Positions 17,277-27,073 are shown, numbered from the stretch's first letter. The stretch is DNA of 32,080 nucleotides from SAR324 cluster bacterium (GCA_016735295.1 JAERRU010000042.1:1-32080); one strand, 5' to 3'. Notes: generated by a model from the sequence alone, not told the origin. Numbers and translations are program-made.

Positions 17277-18803
17277 CTAATTTCTAAAAAGTCGTAAAAT
17301 TTCTGATTCTCTTTGGTTAGCTCCTTTCAAAACATCAATCGCTACTGATTGAGAAAGTTCATATTTCACCATCTCAGCAGTAGATTTTGCTATATCAGCA
17401 TCTCTGATTTGACTCTCTGCACTAACGTATTTATCTAATTTATCCGCTAAAGTTATTTGGCTCGGCTCTAGCAAATTCTTCTGAAATGAACCGATTTTAC
17501 CTCTTAACCTGTTTATCTCGTTAAGGGCGTCATCAACTATAAGTAATGAATCTTGCGAACTATTAAAATCAGATACGTTAACACCTCGAAGGTTGCTGAT
17601 ATCGCTATCATTAATAACCTTTTGCCCGAGAGTTTCGCTGTTAATTTCAGGAATAGAAAATTGCACTGTTTGTTGATATTCAGATCCTATATGATAACTA
17701 AGTGACCTATTATCTATATGCACTTTGCCTACTTCATCTGGTTTTTCATTAAACAAACCAAAATTAGCCGATGGGTTAAATGGATTCCCTTTATCATCAA
17801 ATAAAGTGCTAGCTAATATTTCATTAGGCATTTTAAGACGCAATTGCATTCCTTCTGTGCGACCACTCTTTTTGCCGTATATATCAAGCCCTCTTCCAGT
17901 AAACATTTCTCCCCCAATAGTGCCTTTAACGTCTTTACCAAGATCAGAGACCACCATTACTTCCTTTTCTTCGCTAGAAGAAATTAATAATCCATCAGCA
18001 TTGGAGGCCACTTGAAAGCTATGCTTAGCACCAAAATTTTTATGATAAAAATTAATTCTATCTTTGCTATCTATGGTGGCGTAAACATCAAAATTCTCTC
18101 TTATAAAAAACCTATTCAACGCTCTAAGCATCTCTTTTTGCTCTTGTTCAGGCTTAGTAATATATTCTATTTTGCGAGCATCTTTGATAAAGGTTAATTT
18201 AAGATTACCTAGCTCTAGTTCTTCGTCGTTAATCTCTCTTAATAATCTAACGTGAGATCTAGTAGGCAGTTCAATTAATTCTATTTTATAGCCGTCTATG
18301 CCTGAACTAGCTGTTTTTTCATTAGCCTTTATAAAGTCTATATGCTGGCTATCAGTTAATCCACTGGCTCCGCTATCTTTTTTATAGAGAAATTTTTTGC
18401 CGAATTGAAGATTAGCTAATATTAAATCTAACTGAGTGACGCTATTATCTATTTCAGTTTGATTGGCCATTTTAGTAAATTCATCGCTCGCTCCTTCATT
18501 AGCGGCTCTTATTAATACTTGCCTCATATTAACTAATAGCGAACTTATTTGCCCCAATCCTGATTCAGCTGTTTGAACCATAGATATAGCATTAGCAGTA
18601 TTTTTATCAGCTTGGGTAGCGTCAGATATTTTAGTTCTTAACTGTTCTGAGAAGGTAAACTTTGCCACATCATCAGCTGGGGTAACCAATGCTAACCCGC
18701 TTGCACTTTGAGCAAATACTTTATTTAGATTTCGATTATGCTCTAGCAAGCTGTGGTGGCCATTTAACGATGCAAAACTACTTCGCACACTGTTGATTGT
18801 CAT
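17277..18803 (-). CDS. Flagellin 4 of array
   Basis: Flagellin of 508 residues and the most upstream gene of the array. N-terminal: HSLLEHNRNLNKVFAQSASG, LRTKISDATQADKNTANAIS, TAESGLGQI. C-terminal: NRLRGKIGSFQKNLLEPSQ and SQIRDADIAKSTAEMVKYEL. The N-terminus departs from the consensus at the ISTG position (SASG). The middle has DVKGTIGGEMFTGRGLDIYG, the module shared by all four. The leader has a Shine-Dalgarno AGGGA but not ACAAGGA. A sigma28-like element lies about 90 bp upstream. Confidence 0.93.
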   Translation of the reverse strand: MTINSVRSSFASLNGHHSLLEHNRNLNKVFAQSASGLALVTPADDVAKFTFSEQLRTKISDATQADKNTANAISMVQTAESGLGQISSLLVNMRQVLIRAANEGASDEFTKMANQTEIDNSVTQLDLILANLQFGKKFLYKKDSGASGLTDSQHIDFIKANEKTASSGIDGYKIELIELPTRSHVRLLREINDEELELGNLKLTFIKDARKIEYITKPEQEQKEMLRALNRFFIRENFDVYATIDSKDRINFYHKNFGAKHSFQVASNADGLLISSSEEKEVMVVSDLGKDVKGTIGGEMFTGRGLDIYGKKSGRTEGMQLRLKMPNEILASTLFDDKGNPFNPSANFGLFNEKPDEVGKVHIDNRSLSYHIGSEYQQTVQFSIPEINSETLGQKVINDSDISNLRGVNVSDFNSSQDSLLIVDDALNEINRLRGKIGSFQKNLLEPSQITLADKLDKYVSAESQIRDADIAKSTAEMVKYELSQSVAIDVLKGANQRESEILRLFRN

Positions 18804-18893
18804 ATCTTCCCTAAATTTTACCGTTTAATCCTTTAAAACCAGTAACTATTATTAAATAGTAGTTACAAAATATTTATCTTATCCTTGGCTATC

Positions 18894-18920
18894 TTTTCGG
18901 CTAATTATAATTTTTCTTAA
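18894..18920 (-). promoter_or_regulatory. Possible sigma28-type promoter of flagellin 4
   Basis: Read on the minus strand: TTAA, 15 bp, GCCGAAAA (18901 down to 18894), one mismatch from the -10 consensus GCCGATAA with a degenerate -35. It lies about 90 bp upstream of the flagellin 4 ATG, at the head of the array. No equally good element was found before flagellins 1-3. Weak evidence. Confidence 0.3.
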
Positions 18921-19012
18921 ATCGCCTAAAAAGCAAAGTCTCACGGTACATTAACGGAGGTTTAGGGAAAAAATTAACTACTTTGAAGAATTTAATTTAA
19001 ATTAAAGTAACG

Positions 19013-19125
19013 CAATCACCAGCTCAGATGGCTTTATGAGAAGATTTAAAAAATTATTTATTTAAATCAAAATGACTCAATCACCAACTCAGATGGCTTT
19101 AGGGATGGATTTATGGGAAGATTTA
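19013..19125. repeat. Partial duplication of the aroA 3' end
   Basis: The segment CAATCACC(A/G)CTCAGATGGC followed by TTTA and TG(A/G)GAAGATTTAA occurs at 19013-19049 and again at 19078-19125; starts are 65 bp apart. The second copy covers the aroA stop codon and last codons and has 11-12 extra bases. The first lies beyond the aroA stop, in the gap before flagellin 4. It reads as a diverged tandem duplication of the gene end. Confidence 0.8.
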
Positions 19126-20435
19126 ATCGCTTTAAAAAGCATATCAAAATAATTAGGGAAAGTTTTTGCAACACATCCAGGATCTAAAATACTTACCCCA
19201 GGTATCTTGGTCGCTAGTAAACTAAAACTCATCGCCATGCGGTGATCATCGTAAGTTGCTAAGTCTATATTTTTCGCATTTAACCCACTACTTACCCCGG
19301 TAATACTTATTCCTTTAGCCGATTCTTTTATCGCAACGCCTAATTTTTTAAGCTCCGTCACTAATGCTGATATTCTATCACATTCTTTAATACGCATATT
19401 CTCCACATTAATAATGTTAGTCGTGCCTTTAGCAAATACAGCCACCACGGCTAAAGTTGGAGCGACGTCGCTAATGTGGTGCATGTCTACATTTCCTAAT
19501 GCTAGTAGTTTTTGCGCTCCTATCAATTTAACTGATTTTTCACCCCACAAAACCTTACACCCCATTTTTTCCAACAAAAAAATAAATTCTATATCTCGTT
19601 GTAAACTAGCACGAGTGATGTCCTTTATCGTTATCTGCCCCCCAGTAATAGCGGCTAATGCTAAAAAATATGACGCTGAAGATGCGTCTGCTTCTATAAT
19701 ATATTCCCTTCCTTGATATGTTGTTCCTGCCTCTATTAGTATTTTATTTTTTTCTATAAATACCACCTTTGCCCCAAACTCAATCATTATCCTTTGAGTC
19801 ATTTCCACATATCCTCTAGATACTAATTCACCTTCAATTATAATAGTAGTATCCTTTTTAGCGTAAGGAGCAACTATCATAAGAGCACTTATATATTGCG
19901 AGCTGTTGCTCCCATTTATTTTAATACTCCCTCCATTTAAAGGTCGTGGCACCACCTTTAGCGGCAAATAGCCGGCTTTATCAACCGAGGTAACCTTTAA
20001 GCCATTTAATTGAAGAGCTTTTAATAAATCTAATATTGGCCTTTGTTTCATCCGCTCATTTCCGGTTAATAAATAATCACTACCCGCCCCTAAATTTAAA
20101 GCAGTAGCTAAAAATCTAGCTGCTGTGCCAGAATTTTCGATGTTTATATCCCCCTGATGAGCGTCAAAAATACCTTCTTTTCCCTTGATTAAAAAATGGC
20201 TCTGCTGCTGGTCATTAAAAAATTTATACTCTACCCCTAACCCCTTTAATGCCTTTAGCATTACCTTGGTATCTACTGAATTTAAAAGATTATGTAGCCT
20301 GCTTTGTCCTTTAGCTAAGGCAGCAATCAACAAAACCCGGTTAGAAATGCTTTTCGAGCCTGGCATAGCTAATGATATATCTATCTTACCAGCTGGTGGG
20401 ATAAGTAATTTTGAAAGTTGATTTATATCTTGCAA
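19089..20435 (-). CDS. aroA: 3-phosphoshikimate 1-carboxyvinyltransferase (EPSP synthase)
   Basis: Sixth step of the shikimate pathway: joins shikimate-3-phosphate and PEP. Visible: MPGSKSISNRVLLIAALAKG near residue 24, ENSGTAARFLATAL, GNERMKQRPILDLLKAL, DASSASYFLALA, SDVAPTLAVVAVFA, RIKECDRISAL and YDDHRMAMSFSL, ending with LDPGCVAKTFPNYF. The pattern is of the class I (E. coli/plant-like) type. Length 448 is slightly above normal because of a short N-terminal lead. The start is a TTG without Shine-Dalgarno and is uncertain. The 3' end has been partly duplicated downstream (see repeat). Confidence 0.95.
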   Translation of the reverse strand: MQDINQLSKLLIPPAGKIDISLAMPGSKSISNRVLLIAALAKGQSRLHNLLNSVDTKVMLKALKGLGVEYKFFNDQQQSHFLIKGKEGIFDAHQGDINIENSGTAARFLATALNLGAGSDYLLTGNERMKQRPILDLLKALQLNGLKVTSVDKAGYLPLKVVPRPLNGGSIKINGSNSSQYISALMIVAPYAKKDTTIIIEGELVSRGYVEMTQRIMIEFGAKVVFIEKNKILIEAGTTYQGREYIIEADASSASYFLALAAITGGQITIKDITRASLQRDIEFIFLLEKMGCKVLWGEKSVKLIGAQKLLALGNVDMHHISDVAPTLAVVAVFAKGTTNIINVENMRIKECDRISALVTELKKLGVAIKESAKGISITGVSSGLNAKNIDLATYDDHRMAMSFSLLATKIPGVSILDPGCVAKTFPNYFDMLFKAIKSSHKSIPKAI

Positions 20436-20517
20436 AGCAGGATTGGTTAGTGAGGTGTAAAGTTCTAGGATTAAACTAAATAAATTAAATTTTATCGTTG
20501 GTTAATACTTGTACAAA

Positions 20518-23418
20518 TTAATTTTGATTAATTTTTTTGCTTAAAATAACTAATCGTTTTTGTTCAGCACTGGATAGCTGTTGGTTATCTATTTTTTCTA
20601 TCACCGATAAGGCGTCCTCGCTTCTATTTGAAAATAACATTAACTCAGCCAATAATAAATAATCGCCTGCTAATTGGCTACCTTGCTCGCTATAGATAGC
20701 CTTTATTAAAATATCAGTCGCTAACTCATATTCTTTATCTTTAGCTAACACTAAGGCTTGTAATTTCATCACTTCTGGATATAGCCCTGCCTGCTGGTAA
20801 TCTGCTAAATTTTCTAATAGTTTCTCCATGTTAGGAGACTTTCCTTGCTTAAAATTTAACTTGGCGTAGGCAAAGTCATATATAATATCATTCGCTAAAA
20901 CATCATCTTGCTTTTTGGATTTTCTCAACAGGCTAGCCGCTTGCCTGATTTTGCCATTAGCCATATTAGCTAAAGAAAGCATAACCAACTGCTCATAATT
21001 ACGATGTTTATGTGCCGGAATTTTTTTTCTTACCTCCGTTATCCAGTTAATATTATTTACCTTTAAGGCACACCGGCTAGCAATTAACCAATTATCTATC
21101 TTGTGCTCCTCGCTCACTAAACGACTATCAAACTTAGTGGCGTACTGCAAACAACCTTGCCAATCGCCAAATTTAAAAGCATTTTTTAAAATATTGCCAG
21201 TGATAAACGCTAATTTATAATCATAAAACTTAATATAGCTCACATAAAGCAATTCAGCCTTGCGGTAATCCCCATTTAATAAATATGAATCTGCCAAGTT
21301 TTGCATAATTAAAATTTGTAAATCACGATTTAAATCTAACTTTAACGATGCCTGGCTCATTTGATGAAATTTGGCAATCTTCTTTTGGTAGTAAACACTA
21401 ATTAATTTATTATAAACCGCCAAACTGCTTAACCTTTTATTATTAGCCTCATCTTGAGCAATTTTATAATGAGACTCAGCTAAAACGTAAGCCTCCATCT
21501 TAAAATATGCCTCTGCTAATAAAAAATTATAGCGGGCACTATTAGCTTTACTTGTGTCTAACTTCACCCAATTAGCAAAACTATTAATTACCTTTTCATG
21601 CTCGCCTTGTATTAACCAAAGCCTGATTTGTAAAATAAATTGCTGGTCATTTTTGCTCTCTAGCTGATCAAGTAATTCTTGAGCCAGTGGATATTGCTTT
21701 AACCCTAGTAAAAATTTTATGCGGTGCGTTTGCAGCAAAGGCAAAGATATTCCCTTTTCTTTAGCCAAACTAAGTAGCGATAATCCATATTTATGCTCTG
21801 ATAACCCTTCAGCGAGACCAAGGCCAAATAAAAGTGAATTTTTATCATCACTTTTCTTGAATTTATCAGTCACTATATCTAAAGCCAATGCTTTATTTCC
21901 TTCACTAGCATGGGCGTAACCAAGTGCTATATCTGATAATAAAGAATTTTGCTGGTAAAATCCCCTATCTTTAGCCTCTAAAATACTCTTAAAATCCTTG
22001 CTTCCATACCAAGCTAGGTAGTTATATTCAGCTAATTTTTCTGGGGTATTTGAATAAAAAGAGGCCTTTAAAGCGATTACGGCGTCTTGATAGCGGTGAT
22101 TAGCCAATAGAGTTTGTCCTAAATTATAACGAACTTTTTCTAGTATGGCCTCATCTTCAGTTTTAGTTAATTGAATTTTAAAAATTTTCTGTGCTACTGG
22201 GTAATCCTCACGTAAAAAATAATAGATCCCCTTACCAAAATTTATATATAATTTAGGTTTCTCAGTGGCCGGTAAAGATAGCTTATCTAATAAAACTAAA
22301 TCTTTACTATTTTGCAAAAAATACTGATCTTGAGATAATTTCACACCAGATAAAACCCTAAGCGGGCTATCTTTAGCTAAAAGTGAGTAATGTGGTAATA
22401 ATTTTTGATAAAGCTTATTTTTTAAAGCCAAATAAAAATCAAAGTAATTAACATCATCACTATCTTTAGCAAACTTATGGCGATACTTACCTAATGCTAA
22501 CGCTAAATTTGCTGATTGATCGGTAAAATAATAACTCCAAAGTAATTTACGAGTAACCTGCGAGCCAACAAGCTCAGGTTGAAAATCTTTTAAAATACCC
22601 TCATACATCTGAATAGCCACATCATAGTTTTTAACTGCAAAACTAAGATCAGCAAACGCCTCTAAAACATCAGGATACCACCTTGAATGATGATATTGCC
22701 TTAAAAGCTGGCTACCAACATCAAACGCCTGCTGATGATTTTTAATCGCTAGTAAGCTTAAAAAAGCAAAATATTTAATCGAAAAAGGGGTAATCAAAAA
22801 ATTATTTTGCGATTGCCAGCTCTGATAGTTAGCAATCACCAAAAGATATTTCTTTGCCCGATAATCGCTTAAACTACTAAGAAAATAAGCTTGGCTAGCA
22901 ATTAAATAGCTCTTATCTCGCTTAAGATTAGCTAACACTGCCGGGCAATTATTAGCATTAGCTTTATTTTGCTCTATTCGCTTCAAGCACAACCAAAGCC
23001 ACGCTACTTTTCCCGTATCACTATTAAGTGACGCCATCTGAGAAAGACCCTCTAGCGACTCTTTATCTCCTACCAAAAATCGATCTAGCTCGGCTCGTAA
23101 AGCAGATTTATGATCTAAAAGATGAGTTAATTTCTCCCAAGACGCTCCAGGATAACTAACATTTTCAGGCAATTTGTGTGGTATTTGATAATCTGCTGGG
23201 AAAGATGGAGTATAATAATCATCAAAACTAGGTAAATAGGTAAGATCAAATTCAGGCGTAAGGTCAGGATATACTAAAGAAGCTTGATCAGATAATTTAG
23301 CGTCCACCGGTAAAACCTGCCCCGCTAAATAAAAATTACCCCCCACCCAAAAAGCGCTCACCATAACCCCCCTAACCAACCACATGAAACTACTATTGCT
23401 ATTACTTAACACAAACAC
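20518..23418 (-). CDS. Large exported TPR-like repeat protein
   Basis: A 966-residue protein made almost wholly of paired helices with TPR-like periodicity, for example INFGKGIYYFLREDYPVAQK, KVRYNLGQTLLANHRYQDAV and MQNLADSYLLNGDYRKAELL. The N-terminus has a hydrophobic stretch about residues 12-34 ending near AGQ, a likely signal peptide; the true start may be the ATG at residue 12 instead of the GTG at 23418, although an AGGTGG element sits just before the GTG. Expected location is the periplasm or outer-membrane side as a protein-binding scaffold. It lies between ftsH (113 bp upstream) and aroA (82 bp downstream) on one strand. No enzyme domain is seen and no specific function can be given. 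Confidence 0.75.
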   Translation of the reverse strand: MFVLSNSNSSFMWLVRGVMVSAFWVGGNFYLAGQVLPVDAKLSDQASLVYPDLTPEFDLTYLPSFDDYYTPSFPADYQIPHKLPENVSYPGASWEKLTHLLDHKSALRAELDRFLVGDKESLEGLSQMASLNSDTGKVAWLWLCLKRIEQNKANANNCPAVLANLKRDKSYLIASQAYFLSSLSDYRAKKYLLVIANYQSWQSQNNFLITPFSIKYFAFLSLLAIKNHQQAFDVGSQLLRQYHHSRWYPDVLEAFADLSFAVKNYDVAIQMYEGILKDFQPELVGSQVTRKLLWSYYFTDQSANLALALGKYRHKFAKDSDDVNYFDFYLALKNKLYQKLLPHYSLLAKDSPLRVLSGVKLSQDQYFLQNSKDLVLLDKLSLPATEKPKLYINFGKGIYYFLREDYPVAQKIFKIQLTKTEDEAILEKVRYNLGQTLLANHRYQDAVIALKASFYSNTPEKLAEYNYLAWYGSKDFKSILEAKDRGFYQQNSLLSDIALGYAHASEGNKALALDIVTDKFKKSDDKNSLLFGLGLAEGLSEHKYGLSLLSLAKEKGISLPLLQTHRIKFLLGLKQYPLAQELLDQLESKNDQQFILQIRLWLIQGEHEKVINSFANWVKLDTSKANSARYNFLLAEAYFKMEAYVLAESHYKIAQDEANNKRLSSLAVYNKLISVYYQKKIAKFHQMSQASLKLDLNRDLQILIMQNLADSYLLNGDYRKAELLYVSYIKFYDYKLAFITGNILKNAFKFGDWQGCLQYATKFDSRLVSEEHKIDNWLIASRCALKVNNINWITEVRKKIPAHKHRNYEQLVMLSLANMANGKIRQAASLLRKSKKQDDVLANDIIYDFAYAKLNFKQGKSPNMEKLLENLADYQQAGLYPEVMKLQALVLAKDKEYELATDILIKAIYSEQGSQLAGDYLLLAELMLFSNRSEDALSVIEKIDNQQLSSAEQKRLVILSKKINQN

Positions 23419-23531
23419 ATACCACCTATCATCAACCTTGATTGGTTATCTTAACTATTCGATTTTTTGATTATTGATTTATTTATTAATCTATTTAACG
23501 ATAACTATATGGCAACTAAATTTATCCACAT

Positions 23532-25352
23532 TTAAGAGATTATTGCTTTGTGATCACCGATTATAGCTAGAAACTCGTCTCGATTAATAGTTTCTTTTTC
23601 TAACAAGCCCTTAACTAAAGCTTCCACCTTTTCTGTATTTTGCGAAAGAATCTTTTTCGCCCTCTCATAACAACTAAATAAAATATCACTAACCTCTTTA
23701 TCTACTGTCCACTGGGTTTCATCAGCAATCATATCATTTTGAAAGTAATCAACTGCCAGAAAACTCCCTTCTCGGCTCTTAATAGTCAACGCTCCTAGCT
23801 CGTTACTCATCCCCCAATCACAGACCATTTTGTAGGCTAAATTAGTAGAATTTTTAAAGTCATTCTCCGCTCCACCAGTTATATCGTCACAAAAAATCTC
23901 TTCTGCAACCCTGCCCCCCATATAAACAGTTATTTTTGATAAAAGTTCTACCTTATCCATTGATAGTTTATCCCCCTCTGGTAAAAATGCAGTAACTCCT
24001 AGCGCCATTCCTCGTGGGATGATAGTAATCTTATGTACTGGATCAGACTTTTCCACAAAAGCAGAAACTACCGCGTGACCAGCTTCGTGATAGGCAGTGA
24101 TATGTTTTTCTTTCTCGTCCATTTTGAAACTCTTTCGTTCTAGCCCCATCGTTAGTTTATCTCTCGCCCACTCAAAAGAATCTGCACTCACTTTGGTGCA
24201 ATCAGTTCTTGCTGCGTAAAGAGCTGCTTCATTTACTAAATTAGCAATCTCTGCCCCACTAAAGCCTGGTGTGCCCTTTGCTATGACTAACAAATCCACC
24301 TTAGGATCTAATTTTATCTTTTTACAATGAGAAATTAAAATAGCCTCTCGCCCCTTAAGATCAGGTAAAGGAACCTCTATTCTTCTATCAAATCTGCCCG
24401 GTCTTAATAAAGCTGGATCTAAAATATCTAACCGATTAGTCGCTGCTATCACTATCACCCCTTTACGAGCATCAAATCCATCCATTTCAACTAATAGTTG
24501 GTTTAAAGTCTGCTCTCTCTCATCGTGTCCACCGCCTAACCCAGCACCTCTATGGCGCCCGACTGCGTCTATCTCATCAATAAATACTATGCAAGGAGCA
24601 TTTTTAAGTGATTCCTCAAACAAACTCCTCACCCTACTAGCTCCTACGCCAACAAACATTTCCACAAAATCAGAACCAGAAATACTAAAAAAAGGCACCT
24701 TAGCTTCTCCAGCGACTGCCTTAGCTAACATTGTTTTACCTGTGCCTGGTGCTCCCACCATTAGCACTCCTTTTGGTATTCTACCGCCTAATTTATTAAA
24801 ATCATCAGGATTCTTTAAAAAATCTACTATTTCTTCTAATTCTTGCTTTGATTCTTCTATTCCCGCTACATCTTTAAAAGTGATTTGGCGGTCATGTTCT
24901 GACGCCATTCTTGCCCGCGATTTACCTATCGAAAAAAGTTTGTTGCCACTATTTGTTGAGCTATTTCGTTTAAATAAATAAACCCATATGCCAATTAGCA
25001 CAATAAACGGCCCCCAATTAATCAATAGTATCAAATACCAAGGATTGCCCATATCTTCTTTTACCTCTACTATCACGCCCCTTTCTAGCAATTGGGTAAC
25101 TAAATTATCTCCTTGGATAGATAAAACAGAATCTAATGGTGCTTTGGTTTTGAATTTACCTTGATTTGTGTATTCTCCACTAATATTATCACCTTCTATT
25201 ACTACTTGCTTGATTTCGCCATTTTCCACTTGGCTCAAGAATTGACTAAAAAATATCTCATCTTCAGGAGACTTCCAATCAAACCCTCGCAGCATTATCA
25301 CAAATACTGTTAGGACAATCATTCCAACAAAAAGATAGCGTGAATTGCTCAT
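23532..25352 (-). CDS. ftsH: ATP-dependent zinc metalloprotease FtsH
   Basis: Membrane-anchored AAA+ protease that degrades membrane and regulatory proteins. Order: a transmembrane segment at about 6-21, a periplasmic domain to about 103, a second transmembrane segment at about 104-127, then the AAA module with Walker A GAPGTGKT (200-207), Walker [12 protein letters not shown], the pore motif MFVG (232-235) and the second region of homology [20 protein letters not shown]. The zinc site HEAGH is at 422-426 and the third ligand is in the GGAENDF region. Length 606 is typical. No Shine-Dalgarno is visible before the ATG. It is not next to tilS or folP, its usual neighbours. Confidence 0.97.
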   Translation of the reverse strand: MSNSRYLFVGMIVLTVFVIMLRGFDWKSPEDEIFFSQFLSQVENGEIKQVVIEGDNISGEYTNQGKFKTKAPLDSVLSIQGDNLVTQLLERGVIVEVKEDMGNPWYLILLINWGPFIVLIGIWVYLFKRNSSTNSGNKLFSIGKSRARMASEHDRQITFKDVAGIEESKQELEEIVDFLKNPDDFNKLGGRIPKGVLMVGAPGTGKTMLAKAVAGEAKVPFFSISGSDFVEMFVGVGASRVRSLFEESLKNAPCIVFIDEIDAVGRHRGAGLGGGHDEREQTLNQLLVEMDGFDARKGVIVIAATNRLDILDPALLRPGRFDRRIEVPLPDLKGREAILISHCKKIKLDPKVDLLVIAKGTPGFSGAEIANLVNEAALYAARTDCTKVSADSFEWARDKLTMGLERKSFKMDEKEKHITAYHEAGHAVVSAFVEKSDPVHKITIIPRGMALGVTAFLPEGDKLSMDKVELLSKITVYMGGRVAEEIFCDDITGGAENDFKNSTNLAYKMVCDWGMSNELGALTIKSREGSFLAVDYFQNDMIADETQWTVDKEVSDILFSCYERAKKILSQNTEKVEALVKGLLEKETINRDEFLAIIGDHKAIIS

Positions 25353-25582
25353 AAGTTAAGCGTTAGTTAATGGATTTAAAGTAATTTTGAAAAATAATAA
25401 ATACCCTAGCACATGGATTTAATTTATAGTAGCATTATCACAATATATAAGTATATGTTTATCAGCTCGTATAGGCTGTAAATCTGCTAAGTTCCCTGAA
25501 TGGCTTATTTACTATGGTTTACGCTTAATTGATTCCCTTTTTTAGCTAATTTAGAAAATCACTATTAAATAAATCTATCAAT

Positions 25583-26344
25583 ATGAAATTTAGGCCTTGC
25601 ATTGATTTACACAATGGAAAAGTAAGACAAATAATCGGCAGCACGTTGGCTTCTAAAGATAAGCTTAAAGTTAACTTTACCAGTGATAAAAATGCTGATT
25701 GGTTTGCTAAAATATATAAATCCTACGGCCTGCAAGATGGCCATGTGGTGAGGCTGGGCAATGATTCTGATAATGATAAAAACTGCGTTGCAGCCTTAAA
25801 AGCCTATCCAAATAACCTTAGGCTAGGAGGAGGCATTAACCTTGATAATGCCGCTTTTTGGATTGATACGGGAGCTAAAGCGGTGGTAGTTACTTCTTAC
25901 ATTTTTGAGCAAGAAGTTATTGATTTCACCAAATTATCGGCTCTCAAACAAAAGATAGGCAAGGAACGCATTGTGATAGATTTAAGCTGTGCCCCTGATC
26001 AGAACAATAGACGCTGGATTTATTTAAATTGCTGGAAAAAACGCTCCGCCGAAATGTTAACCGCCGATCTATTAAAAAAATTAAGTACTTATTGCCACGG
26101 ATTTTTAATTCATAGCATTAAACAAGAAGGGCTAGCTCAAGGAGTTGATAAGAGTTTGATTAGCTTTTTGGGTGATGTTGCCACTTTTCCAGTGGTCTAT
26201 GCTGGGGGGGTTAGCTCTGAGGATGATTTAAAAATAATTAAATCAGCCGGTCGAGGAATAATAGATTTTACTGTGGGCAGTGCATTAGATATTTTTGGCG
26301 GGACTGGGTTAAAATTATCTCATTTAGCAAAAGAATTTAGCTAA
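25583..26344 (+). CDS. hisA: HisA, eukaryotic (HIS6) type isomerase
   Basis: Histidine biosynthesis isomerase (ProFAR to PRFAR), TIM barrel of 253 residues. It follows the yeast/plant HIS6 pattern rather than the usual bacterial HisA: CIDLHNGKVRQIIGSTLASK at the start, FAKIYKSYGLQDGHVVRLG, NLRLGGGIN, KERIVIDLSC, RRWIYLNCWKK, GFLIHSIKQEGLAQGVDKSL and FTVGSALDIFGG. Catalytic acids would be D8 and D133. The phosphate loops are LGGGIN (81-86), YAGGVSS (206-212) and GSALDIFGG (232-240). No other histidine gene is adjacent, unlike most bacterial hisA genes. No Shine-Dalgarno precedes the ATG. Family assignment is strong; origin by transfer is inferred. Confidence 0.9.
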   Translation: MKFRPCIDLHNGKVRQIIGSTLASKDKLKVNFTSDKNADWFAKIYKSYGLQDGHVVRLGNDSDNDKNCVAALKAYPNNLRLGGGINLDNAAFWIDTGAKAVVVTSYIFEQEVIDFTKLSALKQKIGKERIVIDLSCAPDQNNRRWIYLNCWKKRSAEMLTADLLKKLSTYCHGFLIHSIKQEGLAQGVDKSLISFLGDVATFPVVYAGGVSSEDDLKIIKSAGRGIIDFTVGSALDIFGGTGLKLSHLAKEFS

Positions 26345-26502
26345 CCGAAAAAATATAGTTATCCATCGCCTATAGAAATATCATTTTACCTGGCTATACA
26401 CTAAAGCCAATCAACCACCGCCTAGCAAGACATTTCATGGAGGCATACACTAGAATTAGTTGATTATCTCCAAGTAGTGCAATTTTATAGTAAAATATAT
26501 TA

Positions 26503-26522
26503 AAATTTAGTTAACTAATTTT
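26503..26522. promoter_or_regulatory. Palindrome upstream of azurin
   Basis: A 12-bp perfect palindrome TTAGTTAACTAA (26507-26518) extends to a 20-bp inverted repeat with one mismatched pair. It lies 65-85 bp before the azurin ATG, a position suited to an operator. It does not match FNR (TTGAT-N4-ATCAA). The 242-bp gap around it is otherwise featureless to me. Confidence 0.35.
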
Positions 26523-26586
26523 AAAAATTGTATTATTATTAATCTTTACTATAGGTGTTTTGTTAAAATTTTAACCAGATATTATC

Positions 26587-27033
26587 ATGAAACTTAAATT
26601 ACTATTTTTGCCACTTTTTCTAATGATTTTATCATCCCCTACTTTTGCTAAAGACTGCAAGCAAGATATTGATGGAAACGATAAAATGCAATTTAATTTA
26701 AAAGAAATTAAAGTCCCTAAAGGCTGCACCACAATGAAGCTCAACCTTGAGCATTCTGGAAAAATGGCTAAGAAAACTATGGGCCATAACTGGATTTTAG
26801 CTAAAACTAAAGATATTGCAGCAATAGTAAAATCTGGTTTGTCTGCTGGTTTAGCCGGTGGTTATATTAAAAAAGGTGATAGCAGGATTTTGGCTCATAC
26901 CATACTACTTGGAGGTGGAGAAAAAACTAGCATTTCTATAGACTTAACTAAAATCAAAAAAGGTGGTGATTATTCTTTCTTTTGTGCCTTTCCTGGTCAC
27001 TACATATTGATGAGAGGTAAATTTAAATACTAG
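26587..27033 (+). CDS. azu: Azurin (blue copper protein)
   Basis: Periplasmic type 1 copper electron carrier, probably donating to or accepting from cytochromes or a nitrite reductase. A signal peptide spans residues 1-21 (cleaved after TFA). The mature protein has all azurin ligands: G66-H67 in MGHNWIL, C133 and H138 in FFCAFPGHYILM, and M142 as axial ligand. The azurin disulfide pair is present as C24 and C47. Length after processing is about 127 residues, standard. No other denitrification or copper gene lies nearby, so the partner is not known. Confidence 0.96.
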   Translation: MKLKLLFLPLFLMILSSPTFAKDCKQDIDGNDKMQFNLKEIKVPKGCTTMKLNLEHSGKMAKKTMGHNWILAKTKDIAAIVKSGLSAGLAGGYIKKGDSRILAHTILLGGGEKTSISIDLTKIKKGGDYSFFCAFPGHYILMRGKFKY

Positions 27034-27053
27034 TTTTAAATTAGTATCTTTTT
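27027..27053 (+). terminator. Intrinsic terminator of azurin
   Basis: ATACTA (27027-27032) pairs with TAGTAT (27042-27047), extended inward by weak pairs to a 3-nt loop, and is followed at once by CTTTTT. The stem includes the azurin stop codon, so the stop and the terminator overlap. The stem is AT-rich and therefore of moderate strength. Confidence 0.45.
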
Positions 27054-27073
27054 AAAAATCGACAATTTTTATC

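Noticed and set aside
18931-18950. Possible sigma54 promoter before flagellin 4
   Set aside because: On the minus strand TTTGC is present but the GG of the -24 element is missing at the required spacing.
25476-25487. CTGTAAATCTGC, identical to part of a tRNA-Tyr anticodon arm
   Set aside because: No acceptor stem, no D arm and no GGTTCGAATCC T-arm nearby; 12 bases only, so no tRNA and no convincing remnant.
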